Source of the DNA: Eutreptiella sp. 'Long Island Sound 2002'
Taxonomy: Eukaryota; Euglenozoa; Euglenophyceae; Eutreptiales; Eutreptiaceae
Assembly: GCA_964036045.1 (NCBI GenBank)
Contig: OZ038379.1
Location: forward strand, 22,643,976 to 22,707,975
Direction of reading: 5' to 3'
DNA: 64,000 bases
Part shown: positions 44,701 to 56,699 of the stretch, one piece after another
Layout: the number at the start of each line of letters is the position of its first letter
How positions within the stretch are numbered: position 1 is the first letter of the stretch
Translations under genes and position numbers: made by a program
The notes under the pieces: generated by a model
The model's database searches: none
What the model was told of the DNA's origin: nothing
Seen by the model: the letters and a program-made list of their open reading frames with translations, nothing else

Positions 44701-47700
44701 ATGAGTGGCCCTGTCGACCTGGCTTTTCCCGGAGAACCCGACTACTGGGACTCCCCATTGCTGGATGCCATCCGGCAGGGGTCCTCGGCGGCGCACGGCC
44801 GCCTGAGGGATAGCTGGTCAGTGGCCAGCGACAAGGCGCTGCTACAGGCCGCCGCGGATTCCCTCCCGGAGGTCGCCCGAGGGCGCCCAGAGGAGGTGCC
44901 GGACGCCCTTCGCTGGGCCCGGCGCGTGGGGGTGATCACCGCCATTACGTCCATGGGGGTTATCTTGACTCCACGGGGGTTGTGCCTCACGGCCCAAACG
45001 GCCCAAACGGCCCACTGAGGTCTTGCCTCACATCTCCGGCACGGGGAACGAACTTTGGGCGGGATTAATGGTGTGGGCCTCCCGTCAAGTGGGAGGCGCC
45101 AGCGCGGGGGTACCGGTGACCCCGTTACCGAAGGGGTTACCTGAAATTCGGGATTGGCCCCTGGACGTCCTCCGGGGTGCCTTTGAAGCTTCCACCCTAC
45201 CGATTACCACGGTGGAGGCACTGGGGGAGCTGCTAGGCGATATTACGCCATCTTGGGCCTCAGCCCCCGTTTTGGCGCTGCTTGCCTCTCGGGGCACCGA
45301 AGCCCCTCTCAACGCTGCGTCCTGGACGCGGGTATCCTCCCGCACCGGGGGTGGTGCAGCCGCCGCGGACCTTCCCGTCCCGGCGGGCGCTGGGGCCTCG
45401 CCGGTTGTGGACGCAGACGCAGCCGGGGATGACGACCCCACGCAACCTTACGTGAACGTGGACGGTGTGGATCCAACGGTTTCCGACCCTTGGCGGTTGC
45501 TTGAGCCCTGTGCGGGGGCTACAACCGGCGCGGCCCCTACCGCGGGGGGCGACGCGGTCCCTCGAGGGGCACATACCCCCGAGGGGGAATCCCCCTCCAA
45601 CCCGACGGGGTCAGCCGCGAAATCAAATTTGGGGGTACCTCCATATATGAGTTCGACGCGGAATCCCCAATAGGGGAGCATGTGGAAGACTCTCCCACCC
45701 CACTGGCGATCCCGGGCCCTGCTGGCTCGGGTCTCGGGGGCGGCTCCATGCCGGCAGACCGCCGCACCACCCACGCAGTCGACAATCGGCATGCGCCGTC
45801 TGACGGGGGCTGCGCATTGCTGGCTGCCCATCGCGCGGCCCAGTCGGGGTTTCCCCCGCCCATCTCTAATACCCCTGAGATCCTTGCCGGGGGCTCTGCC
45901 GGGGGCTCACACGCGAGGCCGGTACCTGCGACTCCGCAAGCGCCCGCGCCCGGGAGGGCCGGGGTGCATGTGTCTCTGGGTGACGGGACTGGCCTCCTGT
46001 GCCCACCTGGCACCGCGGCGGGCGTGCCCCACCGGGACGGCGTACCCGATAGGAGCCCGGGTGAACGTTGGTGCCCGGAGTCTGCGGGGGCAGGGGGTCG
46101 TCCCCCCATGGACGCGGGGCGCCGTCCCCCTCTGTGGGAGTCCCGTCTCTAGGACCTGGAGCGTGACCTGGAAGACGCCCAGGCCACGTGCCAGGCCCTG
46201 TCCTCCGAGCAGGATCGCCGCCTGCAGGAGCTGCAGCGGGTCCGTGCGGACCTGCACCGCTCCGAGGGGGAGTTGGCTTCCATGCGGCGTGACCACGCCA
46301 CGGTCAGCGGGGAACTGGTGCGGCAGCGTTCCCGCACGAGGTCCCTCGAGGAGGAGGGCAGCAGCCTCCGCCGACAGCTCGCCGACGCCCAGCGGGCGGC
46401 ACGCGATGTTGCGGGGGCGGTGGACGAGCGCCTCAGCCGGCACCTCCCCGCCATCCTCGAGGCTGTGCAGATTGTTCGGGACGAGCACATCTCACAGCCC
46501 GCGGTGGAGCGGGCACTGCGGGGCTGGGTGCCCGCGGGGTACGGGCCGCCCTCCACGGCGAACTCGAATTTCCGGGAGATCTGCGCGACTCTGGTCTGCG
46601 CACCGGTCCTTCGGGTGGACCCCCCCCCGTCCCTGGAGCAGCTCTCTCGTCGGTTGCGGGTCCCGGTCCAGCCCGTCCTGCACTTCCCGACGGAGGCCGT
46701 GGGACAGGGACCACTGCTGGGGTTGTCCGCGGACACCCGCCCGATGGGCAGGGCCCCAACGCCGCACGAAGGGCCAGAGACCTCCCCGGCGGTCCGCTCT
46801 GCCGGCAAGCCCGTCGTCGCGGTCACCCCCGGGAACCGCTCCGGGGGGGACACCACTCCCACTGCCGCGGATGCGGCCGGTGCGACAACCCCCACACCGG
46901 GGCGGGACGAACTCCGCGCCCTCTTGGTGTACCTCAATGAGGTACCACCGGACTCGCAGACTGGGGAGGCCCAAAAGCTTCATCTGCACCTGGCTACCAG
47001 GCTGGACCTCCCCCCGGAGTTCCCCCAAAGCAACCTACGGGCCCAGCATACGGCCCTGGGCAGGCTCCTGCCCACGCGGCCCGAGTTGGGCCACCTGGTT
47101 GGGGAGTTTGTCCGGGACCGCCGAGCGGAGCCCTCCGGATCGCAGACCCCGGCCCCTGACTCTCAGGGGGCGGCCAAGGTAGCGGCAGCGTCCCGGGCCA
47201 ACCAGGCCGGAGGGAGCGGCAAATCCCCCGGCAGGGGCAAAGGCGGCTCGGACTACGACACGTACTCCGTGGCCGTCATGGTCCGGTGGCGCGTCAACCC
47301 GCGCGACGCCCCGGAGGCCATCTACCCCCTGTCCCCGGGGCGGCTGGGCATGGTCTTGAAGAAGGCCTTCGGGGACTTCCGTGTGTCCTATATCAAGGAC
47401 GAAGGGCAGCTCTGCCACACAGAGGATGGGGGTTGGGCACTCGTGGGCGTGCGGCCCGAGGCCGCCTCCGCCTTGGAGGGGGGCGGAGGCGACGCCGACA
47501 AGCAGTTCACCTACGAGTGGGCCAAGGCCAACAAACAACCGTATTCTGGTGGGCTGCTGCGGGCCCACCACGTGGAAAAGAGCAATGCCGTGCTCCAGCG
47601 GATGCGTACTGGGGACCTTATGGCAGGGCCCAAAGGCTTGATCCGGGCTCGTGATCGGGACGGGGCCGGGGACGAGGGTCGGAAGCGGCGCCGGTCCCCC

Positions 47701-48321
47701 TCCTGGTCCCCCCCGCGGGCCTCCCATCGGTCGGAGGGAGACTACACCCCGTGACGGGGGAGCAGATACCCCTCACCGGAGGACGATTACCGCCGAGGAG
47801 GCTCGCGGCATACTCCCCAGTCGGTGGGGGGCCCGTGGGATGGGCGCTACGATTACCGTGCGCCGTCGCGGAGTGAGCAACCTCGCCAGCCACCACAATG
47901 GCTCCCCCGGGACGACGGCTGGGGACAGGACTACCGGTCGTACGACCCCCCCACGAGTTATGGGGAACGCTCCCCCTACCCTCGACCGGAGATGCACCCC
48001 ATGGCTCCACCGCATCAGGCGGCGGTGGCCAGCCCTCCGACCACCGCCGGCTGGGGAGCGCCGCCCATGGATCCCCGCTACCCGGGGGACGGCCGGGCGC
48101 CCCACTACGGGGCGGCCATGCCCCCGCAGGGGATGAGCGTCCCACAGGCGCCGTATCAGCACCAGCCATACGGGCCGCCGGCCCCGACCGCGGACGCGAC
48201 AGCGCCCCCCTCGGGGTACGCGGGGCCCTGGTACGGGGAACCAGTCCCAGCTCCCGCTGCCACAGCCCCGCCCGGCCCGGTGAACCCGGTGGCGCCCCCC
48301 ACGTGGGGACCCAGCCCGTAA
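44701..48321 (+). CDS. LINE ORF1, coiled-coil protein with Pro/Tyr-rich tail
   Basis: Starts at ATG 44701 (context AAAATGAG). The likely protein runs in frame 1 to about 45000, frame 2 (45023 to about 45600), then frame 1 again (GGTSIYEFDAESPIGEH at about 45630) to TAA 48319-48321, so two opposite frameshifts are implied, the first in a CGGCCCAAA repeat. An in-frame TAG at 46150-46152 lies right before a long coiled coil (LERDLEDAQATCQALSSEQ through about residue 115 after it). A further domain contains YDTYSVAVMVRWRVNPRDAP and KQFTYEWAKANKQ. An in-frame TGA (47752-47754) precedes an Arg/Gly/Tyr then Pro-rich tail. No RRM or CCHC knuckle was recognised. LINE ORF1 proteins bind the element RNA as multimers. 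Confidence 0.7.
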
Positions 48322-51300
48322 GGGGCGTTCCAGACGAACTTCCCCTCCCCGCGCCAGTCACTCTGGGGTGGGACGCCGGGGACGTGTTCTCTCCGGGGGC
48401 CGTGGCCCACGACCACCTCAAGCTTCTGGCCCGGGACTCCGTGTGTCCGGGGCGCCCCTCTGCCCATGCCCAGTGGGGAATTGTATTCGGCATTTCTGGC
48501 GCCGTGTGCGGCGTGCGGGACGTGGCCACGACGCTAGAGTGCTTACCGGGCCTCCACCCCGCGCTGGGGCACGTGTCCCTTTTTCAGGGAGACTGGCGCC
48601 TTCCCGCCATCCTTTAGCAGTGGGCGGCCCACATGGCCGTGTACCAAGTCTCGGGCGGTCATTCGGTGCAGGTGTACAGCGGTGGGGGGGGCGTCACCCA
48701 CCCGCCCGGGGCTGAGGGATCAGTGACGTGGGTACCCAGGTCAACGTACAGTCGCGGCCGGGTGGTGTTCAAAGCTGCGTCCAGCAGCTCCACCGCCTAC
48801 GTTGCGGCCAACATCGACGCACGGGCACTGGGGCGGTATTTGCGGCGCTCCACGGCGCTAGAGCTCCCCACCAAGGTCCGGCAAGCCGTCCTCCGCCGGT
48901 TGGAACACGCGGCGGGTCCCACTGGCCGGGGGACGCTTGACACCCTCTCTGGGGGCACCGCCAGCGACCACCGCGGACTCGGGGACCTTCGGGCAGTCAC
49001 CCTGAACCTCCGGAGAGGCCTAATGGGTAAGATGCCGGCCCTGGGGTCTTGTCTGCGCGGTTGGGGTTATCCGGACTTGGTGGGACTACAGGAAGTGGGC
49101 AAGCTGCCCGCCAACATGGTGGTCCACGCCATGTACTGGGCCACATTCACCCCCGCGGCGCATCCGGCGGCCGGGCTGGGGTTGCTGGTGCGGTGGCATC
49201 CCACCTTTCGGGAGGTATGGCGGGATATGCACTCCAGCGGGCGCGGCGTTGCCCTGGAATACCACTGTCGGGGGGGACACATCCTGGCGGTGGTGGTGTA
49301 TTTCCCGGCCGACCAGGACTTGGACGTGGTGCGTAGCATCCTGTCAAGGGTCCTGGGCGTCATGGCCCCCCGTCGTGGGGTGTATACCCTGATGATGGGG
49401 GATCTCAACGCCAACCCGGGATGGGCGACAAGCTTCCGGCAGGCCCCGGCTGCCCTCACCATCCTATGGGAGGAGTTTGTCCAGGACACTGGCCTGGTCC
49501 GTTGTCACTCCACCTCCGAGGCGCCCACGTGGACCGACGGGCGGGGGTGCGTGGGGGTGATTGACCACATGCTACAAGGCCCTGCCCCAAAGGAGGGACA
49601 TCTGTGGGTGGACGAGGCCTCCCCCTTCCCCTCTGACCACCGCCCGGTGGTGTGGGACGCCCGGGATTTCCAGGACCCGGAGGACAGACCCCCGGTGCGG
49701 CTGCGTGCCAGGCATTTCCAGATTCGCGACCCGGGCATCACGGGCAGCTACCATGCGGCCTTGTCAGCGGCCCGCCGGGAGGAGGGTTTGCGACCCGCGA
49801 GTCTGACGGCTCTGTACGAGTATTTCCTGGCCTCCACCATACGAGTGGTGGAGAGGGCCCATGGCCCCCCTCGTGAATTCGGGGAGCTCCCGGGGCGTGT
49901 GGACCAGGTCCACCGTCAGCTCCAGGCACACGCTAAGCGGTGCCCACGGTGGTGGGAGTCACTGGACACGCTCAAAGAGCGTTTGGATCTCCGCCAGGAC
50001 CTGGCGCAAGCCGGGGAGGTGGGGAACCTGCAACGGTATCTCTTCCATCTCCCGGAGGTGGCCCCCTTCGCCAGACCATCCCGTGGGGCTTTCCGCCACC
50101 TGTACGGGCCCGCTCGCACGCCGCCGGTCCAGCCGCGGTTCTGCGCTCAAGTGGACGTGGCGCCGCGTGCCAGGGCCAAGGTGGCCCTGGACCAGGTGCG
50201 TCACCGACACCAGAAGACGCTGAGGGAGCTGACGCCGGGGGACGTCCGGGCCCTCACGGGTTGGGTCACGCCCACACGGCCGCTGGGGTTGCCCACGGCT
50301 ACGGTCCCCCACCTCCGCCGCATACTCCAGCGCACCGGCAACACGGCTCCGGCTCGCGACCAGTTGCAGTACTGGATGTTGCGGGAGATGGACGACGACG
50401 GTCTCGCCATGGTATGCGAGGTCGTCAACCGCTACATGCGGGGGGAACGCCTGGAGGCCCTCTCGCACGGGGACCTCCACCTCCTCCCTAAGAAACCTCC
50501 CCATGGCATTGGGGCCAATGACCGCCCACTCACCAACCTAGTCCTTATGCGCAAGGTGGTGGGTCTGGTGGTAAAGGAGAAGGAGCAGCCCTGGCTTCGG
50601 GAGCACGGGTTCCTCCCCCCCAGCCAATTCGCCCTCTGGCCGGGAACGTCCATATGGGACTTCCTCAGGGTACTGCACGATTATTTCTGGTACCGCTGGG
50701 GCTCTGGGGGCGAAGCCTGGCCCGTCCCCGACGACGTCCGTCACGCTTTCGGTTCCCCAGACCACGTGTCCCGGGACTCTGTACACCAGGTGGTGGGTTA
50801 CGGCCCGGAGCTGTGCCACTTGCACCGCTCCCTGGTGGAGGACATGCGCCTGGACATGGGCGGCACGGATGATGTCGACCATGCCGAGGGGTGGTTCGAC
50901 GCAGGGTCCGGACAGGGCTGCCCTCTGTCCCCGCTGGATTACGCGCCTATGGGGGAGGTAAGGGCGAAGATGGTGTCCCGGAACTACCCCGGGGTGCTCA
51001 CCCCAGCAGGCCTTTTGCACAGCCTGGCCTGGGCCGACGATACGGTCTGGCTCGGGGGCTCCCCGGAGGATGTGTCCGCCATCGCCAAAGCCCTCCCCGC
51101 CGAAGAAGACGCGGTGGCTCTGGGGTCCGACGTGTCGAAAATGCACGTCCTACGGACCTGGATGGACGGGCAGCGCGTACGGTACGGGGTTCCCTCGGTT
51201 CTGATGAACGGGGTTCGGCTGCCCGTGCCGACGGAGAAGGATTACATCCGCTCCCTGGGGCGCCACGCCCTCCCACATACGTATCACAAGGAAGATTTCC

Positions 51301-53644
51301 GGAAGTTCATGATGGCGGCGCGGCGTGCTTCCGCGGTTATCCCCATCAAGTCCTTGCGGGCGCAATACCCCCCGGCCATGTACAACCCGAAGGCGGGCGG
51401 CATGGCGCGTTTCCAGGCCGGGGTTCGGCCCCCCCCGGTCCGGGTATGGCACCTCGCGGACTACCCCGCCATCTCCGCCCTCCGGGCGATTGTGGGGGAA
51501 AACCTGCCAGCGCACCGCCTGCTCGGGCCTGTGCAGGCGGGGCTCTCCGGCATTCGCCCTCTAGGTCCGGACGTGTTGACCACGTTTGTGCTCAACTACG
51601 CCCGTCAGTTGAACCACCCCAATCCTCTGACCCGGGCTTCCGCCCGGTGGGGGCACATGTGCGCCCTCTGGCGGTTCCACCCGGACATGCCCTGCGTGCT
51701 CCGGGGCCTGGCGGACTGTGATTGCCACCCCACGGACCATGACCGGTTCCTGCGCTATACGTGGCTCATGGAAATCCGGGTCTGGCCCGCTCCGGGGAGC
51801 CACGCCGTGGAGGTGAGCAAACACCCACTGGGCGCGGCGACGACCATCGACGAGGCAAACGACGGCCACGCGGCTTTGGCGGCCGGTTATCGGGACTGGT
51901 CCAGCACCCGCAGAGCGGGGTGGCCGTCGCGGTTTCGTGGACCGGAGTCCCTCCCCCCGTGGCCCCGCTGCATGCGGTGGGCCCAGGAGGTCCACTCCGA
52001 GGGGGTCACCCTGCAGAGCGTGCCTGCAGAGGCGGTTTTCGTGCAGGACGCCTCCTGGTATCCCAACCACACGGCCGGGGGCGGGCTGGTGGTGGCGGAC
52101 CCCACGACAGGATGGCACCGGATCTACCGGATCCCCATCCCTGTCCACGTAGACGGGTCCTACCAGGCGGAACTCTACGTGGCCTGGGAGGTTTTGCGGG
52201 CACGTGGCGCCCACCGGGTGGTGTGGGGCACCCGAGGCCGGCAGTGGTCCTTCCACGACAGCAAGGGCTATATAGACGCCGTCCAGTCCCGCAACCCCGG
52301 GTCCTGTCGGACGACCTGCTGCGGGCGTGCCGGGGTTTGCTGTCCGAGGGGTTCAGTGCGCCTCAGCACCTGTACTCCCACAGAGTCGGCACCTTCCTGG
52401 ACGCCCTGTTGGACATAGCCGACGGGGAAGCCAAGAAGCAGGCTTCCGGGGCCCGCCCCGAGGTGGGGTGGATCCGGGGGCTTCAAACACCCCAGGTCTG
52501 TTTCACCCACAACGACGTCCAGGTGCACAACCTGGACCGTCTGGTCGAGACGTCATCGCGCCGTCTGTGGGATCTTCATATGGAGGCCCCCGAGCACGGG
52601 GAGCGCCAATCCCTGGGGGTTTATTCCGCCGTTACCGAGCGGGGTTTAATCCGGTGGGGGGCGCACCTCCGCACGATGACGCGCCGGGACGGGCTGGGAT
52701 TCGCCGGGGACGAGCGCCCCTGCCCCGCTTGTGGCTAGTCAGTGGGAGCGCGCCATTGGGTTTCCACCTGCCCGTGGCGCCACCTCTTTCGTTTGGCGGT
52801 CCACACGCAGCTGCACATACGCCTGGACACGCTGTGTGCGCGTTGGCAGCGCCGCGCGGTATCCCCATGGGGGATTGTGGTCCTGTACGGGCCCGATGCC
52901 TTCACCCTCAGCGTGGGCTCACCGGGGGACGACGACCCCCATCCTGGGGCGGGGGTGCGCACGCTGTATATCGATCCCTGCGGGGATTGGGAACCGGAGG
53001 ACTTGCGGTACTTGTATGACAGGGGGTTAGTGGTGGGCGCCGCCCAGCGGGTGCTGGCCACGGTCGTCAACTTTCGGGATGCCCTGGACCGCAAGCGGGA
53101 GATGCCCATCGTCCCGGCGGCCAGGGAGGTCTATTACCGGGACGAGGACGGTCACACGTGGGACCTGGCGACCCGGGTACCAGCGCGCTTCGACCCGACC
53201 TCCCACGTGTGGGGGAGCCGGCCGGCGATGGCCGGGCTGTGGCCGGGGGCGAGTCTGCTGTGGCCCGTGTGCGAGCGCGGACGGCTGTCTACCGTTTTGC
53301 CCCCCGGGCAGTACAGGCCCCCATGCTGGGGCGGGACCCAGAGGGTCCTCTGGTATTCGGACCGGCCTCTGCCCAAAAGCTTGGGGCGTTGGCCCCGGGA
53401 GGTCCGCGAGGCGGATTTGGTCATCATTGATGGGCCGGGCAGCCTGCCGCCGCGGCGGTTGGCCTGGCTCCTTTCGTACGGACCACCCTCCCGTTATATG
53501 GGGTTGTACGAGGCGCGGGGGGCGCAAGACCGTCGCCAAGTGCGCCGGTTGCGCGATATGCTGATGGCCACCTTGCGCATGGACGGTTATCAGCCCAGGG
53601 TCTCTTACCAGTTGCTGGGGTTGGCTTTGCGGCAACCCCGGTGA
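48322..53644 (+). CDS. LINE ORF2: AP endonuclease, reverse transcriptase, RNase H, CCHC
   Basis: The first ATG is at 48633, but the same frame is coherent back to the ORF1 stop at 48321, through a TAG at 48615-48617. APE motifs: LNLRRGL, LVGLQEVGK, MGDLNANPGW, GVIDHM and SDHRPVVWD (about 48990-49660). Reverse transcriptase: DDVRHAFGS (catalytic Asp), GSGQGCPLSPLDY and WADDT (about 50730-51045). RNase H: VQDASW, YQAELYVAWEVL, HDSKGYIDAV and, after a frameshift near 52290, HRVGTFLDALLDIAD. A zinc finger CPACG / ARHWVSTC is split by TAG at 52736-52738. About 300 more residues follow to TGA 53642-53644 with no known domain (YIDPCGDWEPEDLRYLYDRG, LVIIDGPGSLPPRRL). These activities carry out target-primed reverse transcription. 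Confidence 0.85.
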
Positions 53645-54179
53645 TCCCCACGCTACGCCTGGACCCAGGTGTGTTCCAGGGGTGCGAACCGGGGGGACAG
53701 GGTTGCAGCAGTCGGCAGTTGGGTGGAGGGCCCCGCGCACGGGCGCCTTCGTCAGAAGTGCCGTGCGCGGGGGAGGGAGGGGGGATCGGGCCACGGACCA
53801 AGCCCCCGTGATCCGCCGGCCAAACGCCGCCCAGTCGGTAGTACCTGGCGGCTAAGGGCCCACACCCGTGAGACTGCGTCCCCCTTCCCTTGGGGGGGTG
53901 GTGGACCGTGCCGGAAGTGGAGCCGGCGCTCCGCCTCGCCCCCCATTCCGTGCCCCTGGGGGGTGATCCGGCTACGTGTAGGGCGGGGGTGCATGCACGT
54001 GGTGCGGACCAGGGGACAAGAGGAGGAGACGAAGAGGAGAGCCGCCGCCATGATGCTTAGCCGGACGGGTTGGGATGTAACCCCCCTCCCGGTCGCGCGC
54101 CAGACCGTGGAGGGCCGGCGGGCACCATGGGGATGTGCCGCGGGGGCGCCCTACCGGGGGACCGCATCTCCTCCTCCTC
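53645..54179 (+). other. LINE 3' UTR
   Basis: Non-coding, GC-rich, ends CCGCATCTCCTCCTCCTCC directly before the TGTTG repeat. Its last 300 bp are shared with 37790-38155. There is no poly-A tail; the (TCC)n end replaces it. Confidence 0.75.
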
Positions 54180-54263
54180 CTGTGTTGTGTTGTGTTGTGT
54201 TGTGTTGTGTTGTGTTGTGTTTCGTTGTGTTTCGTTGTGTTGTGTTGTGTTGTGGTGTGGTGT
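54180..54263 (+). repeat. (TGTTG)n microsatellite, right flank of the LINE
   Basis: About 16 pentamer units with a few TTTCG variants, continuing the sequence found at 39716-39904. Confidence 0.95.
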
Positions 54264-56690
54264 GGCGCTTGGCCCAAGGGCTCATCTGTTGCGAGCTGAT
54301 GCCCAATGCAACGGAAGCCTGTTTTTTTTGTCTCTCTCTGACCCCCTTTTCCACCAGCATCTTCCCACTGCTGTGCCGTTCTTTGGCAGCGAAGAATGGG
54401 CCCTCAGGGGCATTCCGGCCGTGTACGAAACGAGGGGGCGATGGCTTGACAAGCGACACCAAGAGTTACTGATGGGAGGGACCGGCCAAAAGTCTGGAAC
54501 ACCCCCGGGGGAGGGGGGGGGGGGCCATTTCCAGTAATGTGCACGCCTAGAGTACCAGCCCGCATGCATGAGCCCCAGCCACACAGTCCCCCAGGCACCT
54601 CCTACCTAATCCCCCTCCCCCCACCACCGCCACCGCCACACACACACACACACCAACACGCACCAAAACATTTCGTGACCCCAACCCCTTCACCTCAAAG
54701 AAAAAAGACTGTGGCTGCAGTGACCCGCCTGTCCGTGGCCATATTCAATTGCCCCCCCCCCCCCCCCCCAAGACGCTGTGTTCTGGGTGTGGGGAATGCA
54801 CGCAGAATCCCCCCACAAATTGCCAGTGTATCCTGACCCCTGGGCACATGCCCCGTTTTGTTGCAGCTGACCCGGATTGACTTCATGCCGGTCATTGGAA
54901 TACTTGCTTTGCTGTTGCCCTGTGTTCATTGGGTCCCGAGGCCCGATTTACCTTGTCCAATAACACTGGGGAGCTGGCGGCAGCAGGGGGGAAGGTGGCA
55001 GATTTTTGCCTTCTTCCTCAGGCCCGCCCTGCACCATCACTCGCGGGTGGCAGTGGGCGGGTAGCGGTTGACGGTCAAGCAATGGGTTTATGACGAACCG
55101 TGCCAATGATTAGTGGACGAGGATGTGGAGACCAGACGACGGCCTTTTATGGGAGATTTGTTGGCGCCATGTAAGGCGCCCCAACCACCAAACCTCACCC
55201 AAATCCACTCCAAATGTGTTCGTGGTGTGTGCGAGTACTTCGGGTGGAATCTTGGCCGCGCAAGAAACAGGGAGATCCTTGCGATTCATGGCGCAGCCAG
55301 CGGCCGGTGGTATGGGCCGCAATGCTCCATCAGAAGTTGTGTTGCATCTTTTCGAGCAGCCTTCCAGTCCGTGGGTGGGTGGGTGGGCGAGTGGGCGGGT
55401 CAGTGGCTGACTGACAGAGTCAGTCACTGAGGTTGTGAGTGAATGGGTCATTGAGTGTGTGTATGTGTGTGCGCGCATGTGTTTCAGGGCGCGCTTGTGT
55501 GGAATTTTCGAAAATTCATGTGAATGGTGCGTGTGTTTGTATGTGTTCGGGTGTGTGCCTGTGTGTGTCCATGTGTAAATTGTGAGGGCTGCTGCTTAGT
55601 GGTGGTTCTCTTCGATGGTACTGCTGCTGTGGGAGAGGGCATTTGTCACCGGTCGGTGGGAGGGGAAGGAATGTCGCAGGACAAAGTGCTGGGCTTGCTC
55701 AGAGAGGCAACACGCTCCTGAAAATGATACTCTTCTGCCACCAGATTGAATCCAGTCCGTGGGTGTGCCTGGTTGGGTCGAGCTTCAACAGCAGCGGTCT
55801 GATGGTAAGCACATCCATGTGCTGCGTGTGTGCACACTGCACACGCTTTCCAGCATTTTGTACGGGTGAACATTGCGTGAGTACCAAATGCATCCTTCAT
55901 AATACATACAATAAGCAGGCAAACAGACACGCAGGTGCAGTGCGAAAAATTAGCGCAGTTGTCTGTTGCATTGAGTGAGTGCAAAGCAATGAGGGGTTGG
56001 GTTTTTTTTTGGATACGTGCAACGCGGGTGGCTTTTCCTGCGGGGAGTTGCCCCATCAATGTCGTCTAGGCTGGAAAAACGGTGGTGTTTTCTTTGGTCC
56101 CAACGCTGTAGGTCCTGTCAAGCAACCCGCACACTGGATGGTTTCAGTGCTTCTCTGCTGTTGATGACCGCAAAACTTTCATATGTGGATTCAGTTTACT
56201 TTTCTTTTGACACCTGTGCACTGTGGTTCATTGGGTTCACCAAGGAGGCATGGGTGACCAGGTGACCACTTGGGCATTCCAGGCCCTGCGAGGGGAGGGG
56301 AATTGAGTGTCATGCACTTCAGCCTCAGGATTCATGAGAGATCGACTCCTGAGTCCTCAAAGTGGTTACAGGTGTGATTTTGGACCATTCAATACCGGGG
56401 ATGATGTCATACCAAAGAGGGGAAACTTTGGATGGGGCGAAATTTGGCATGGCAAAATTTGGCACAACAAAACTATGCCATGGTGTTTTCAAGAACAGTG
56501 GCCATTTTTCTAGGTGTCATTTTGAGCGCTCCTGGGAGACACACTTCCGTTTCACAGTTTGCTGTGCAGGTGTCCAACAAAGGAAGGGTACAAGGCGAAC
56601 AACTAGCCTGCCAAAGGCTGTTGAAGTTGCTTCATTCTGTCTCTGGGAGCCTTTGGTCCCTCACATTTTGCTTAAAGGAGTTGCAGGGAA
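54264..56690. other. No supported gene; TG-rich and GGTG-rich simple sequence
   Basis: Contains (AC)n near 54635, GTGGGTGGGTGGGCGAGTGGG near 55372 and TG-rich low complexity at 55433-55575. Open frames (55113-55430, 55643-55978) are unremarkable. Confidence 0.4.
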
Positions 56691-56699
56691 GTACCAGCT

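Larger units (their letters stand above)
39905..54179 (+). mobile_element. Near full-length non-LTR retrotransposon (LINE), APE/RT/RNase H type
   Basis: Bounded on both sides by the same TGTTG microsatellite, which supports one insertion event. Order: structured 5' region (39905-41640), tandem 103-bp monomers (41642-44600), ORF1 (44701-48321), ORF2 (48322-53644), 3' UTR ending in (TCC)n. There are no long terminal repeats. The 14.3 kb length is large for a LINE and comes from the 5' array. All endonuclease and reverse transcriptase motifs checked are intact; disabling changes are few (one TGA, three TAGs, about three frameshifts), so the copy is young. AP endonuclease plus RNase H fits the I/Tad/R1-like part of the LINE tree; the clade is not settled. 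The exact left boundary is uncertain. Confidence 0.85.

Noticed and set aside
45680-47182. 500-codon plus ORF overlapping LINE ORF1
   Set aside because: Shifted frame of the coiled-coil region; composition is Arg/Pro/Ser-rich as expected for a shadow of GC-rich coding sequence.
47035-48529. Long minus-strand ORFs over LINE ORF1 tail and ORF2 start
   Set aside because: Antisense shadows of GC-rich coding sequence, without motifs.
39905-54179. LTR retrotransposon or endogenous virus
   Set aside because: No long terminal repeats, integrase or protease. AP endonuclease plus reverse transcriptase and a target-microsatellite flank indicate a LINE.
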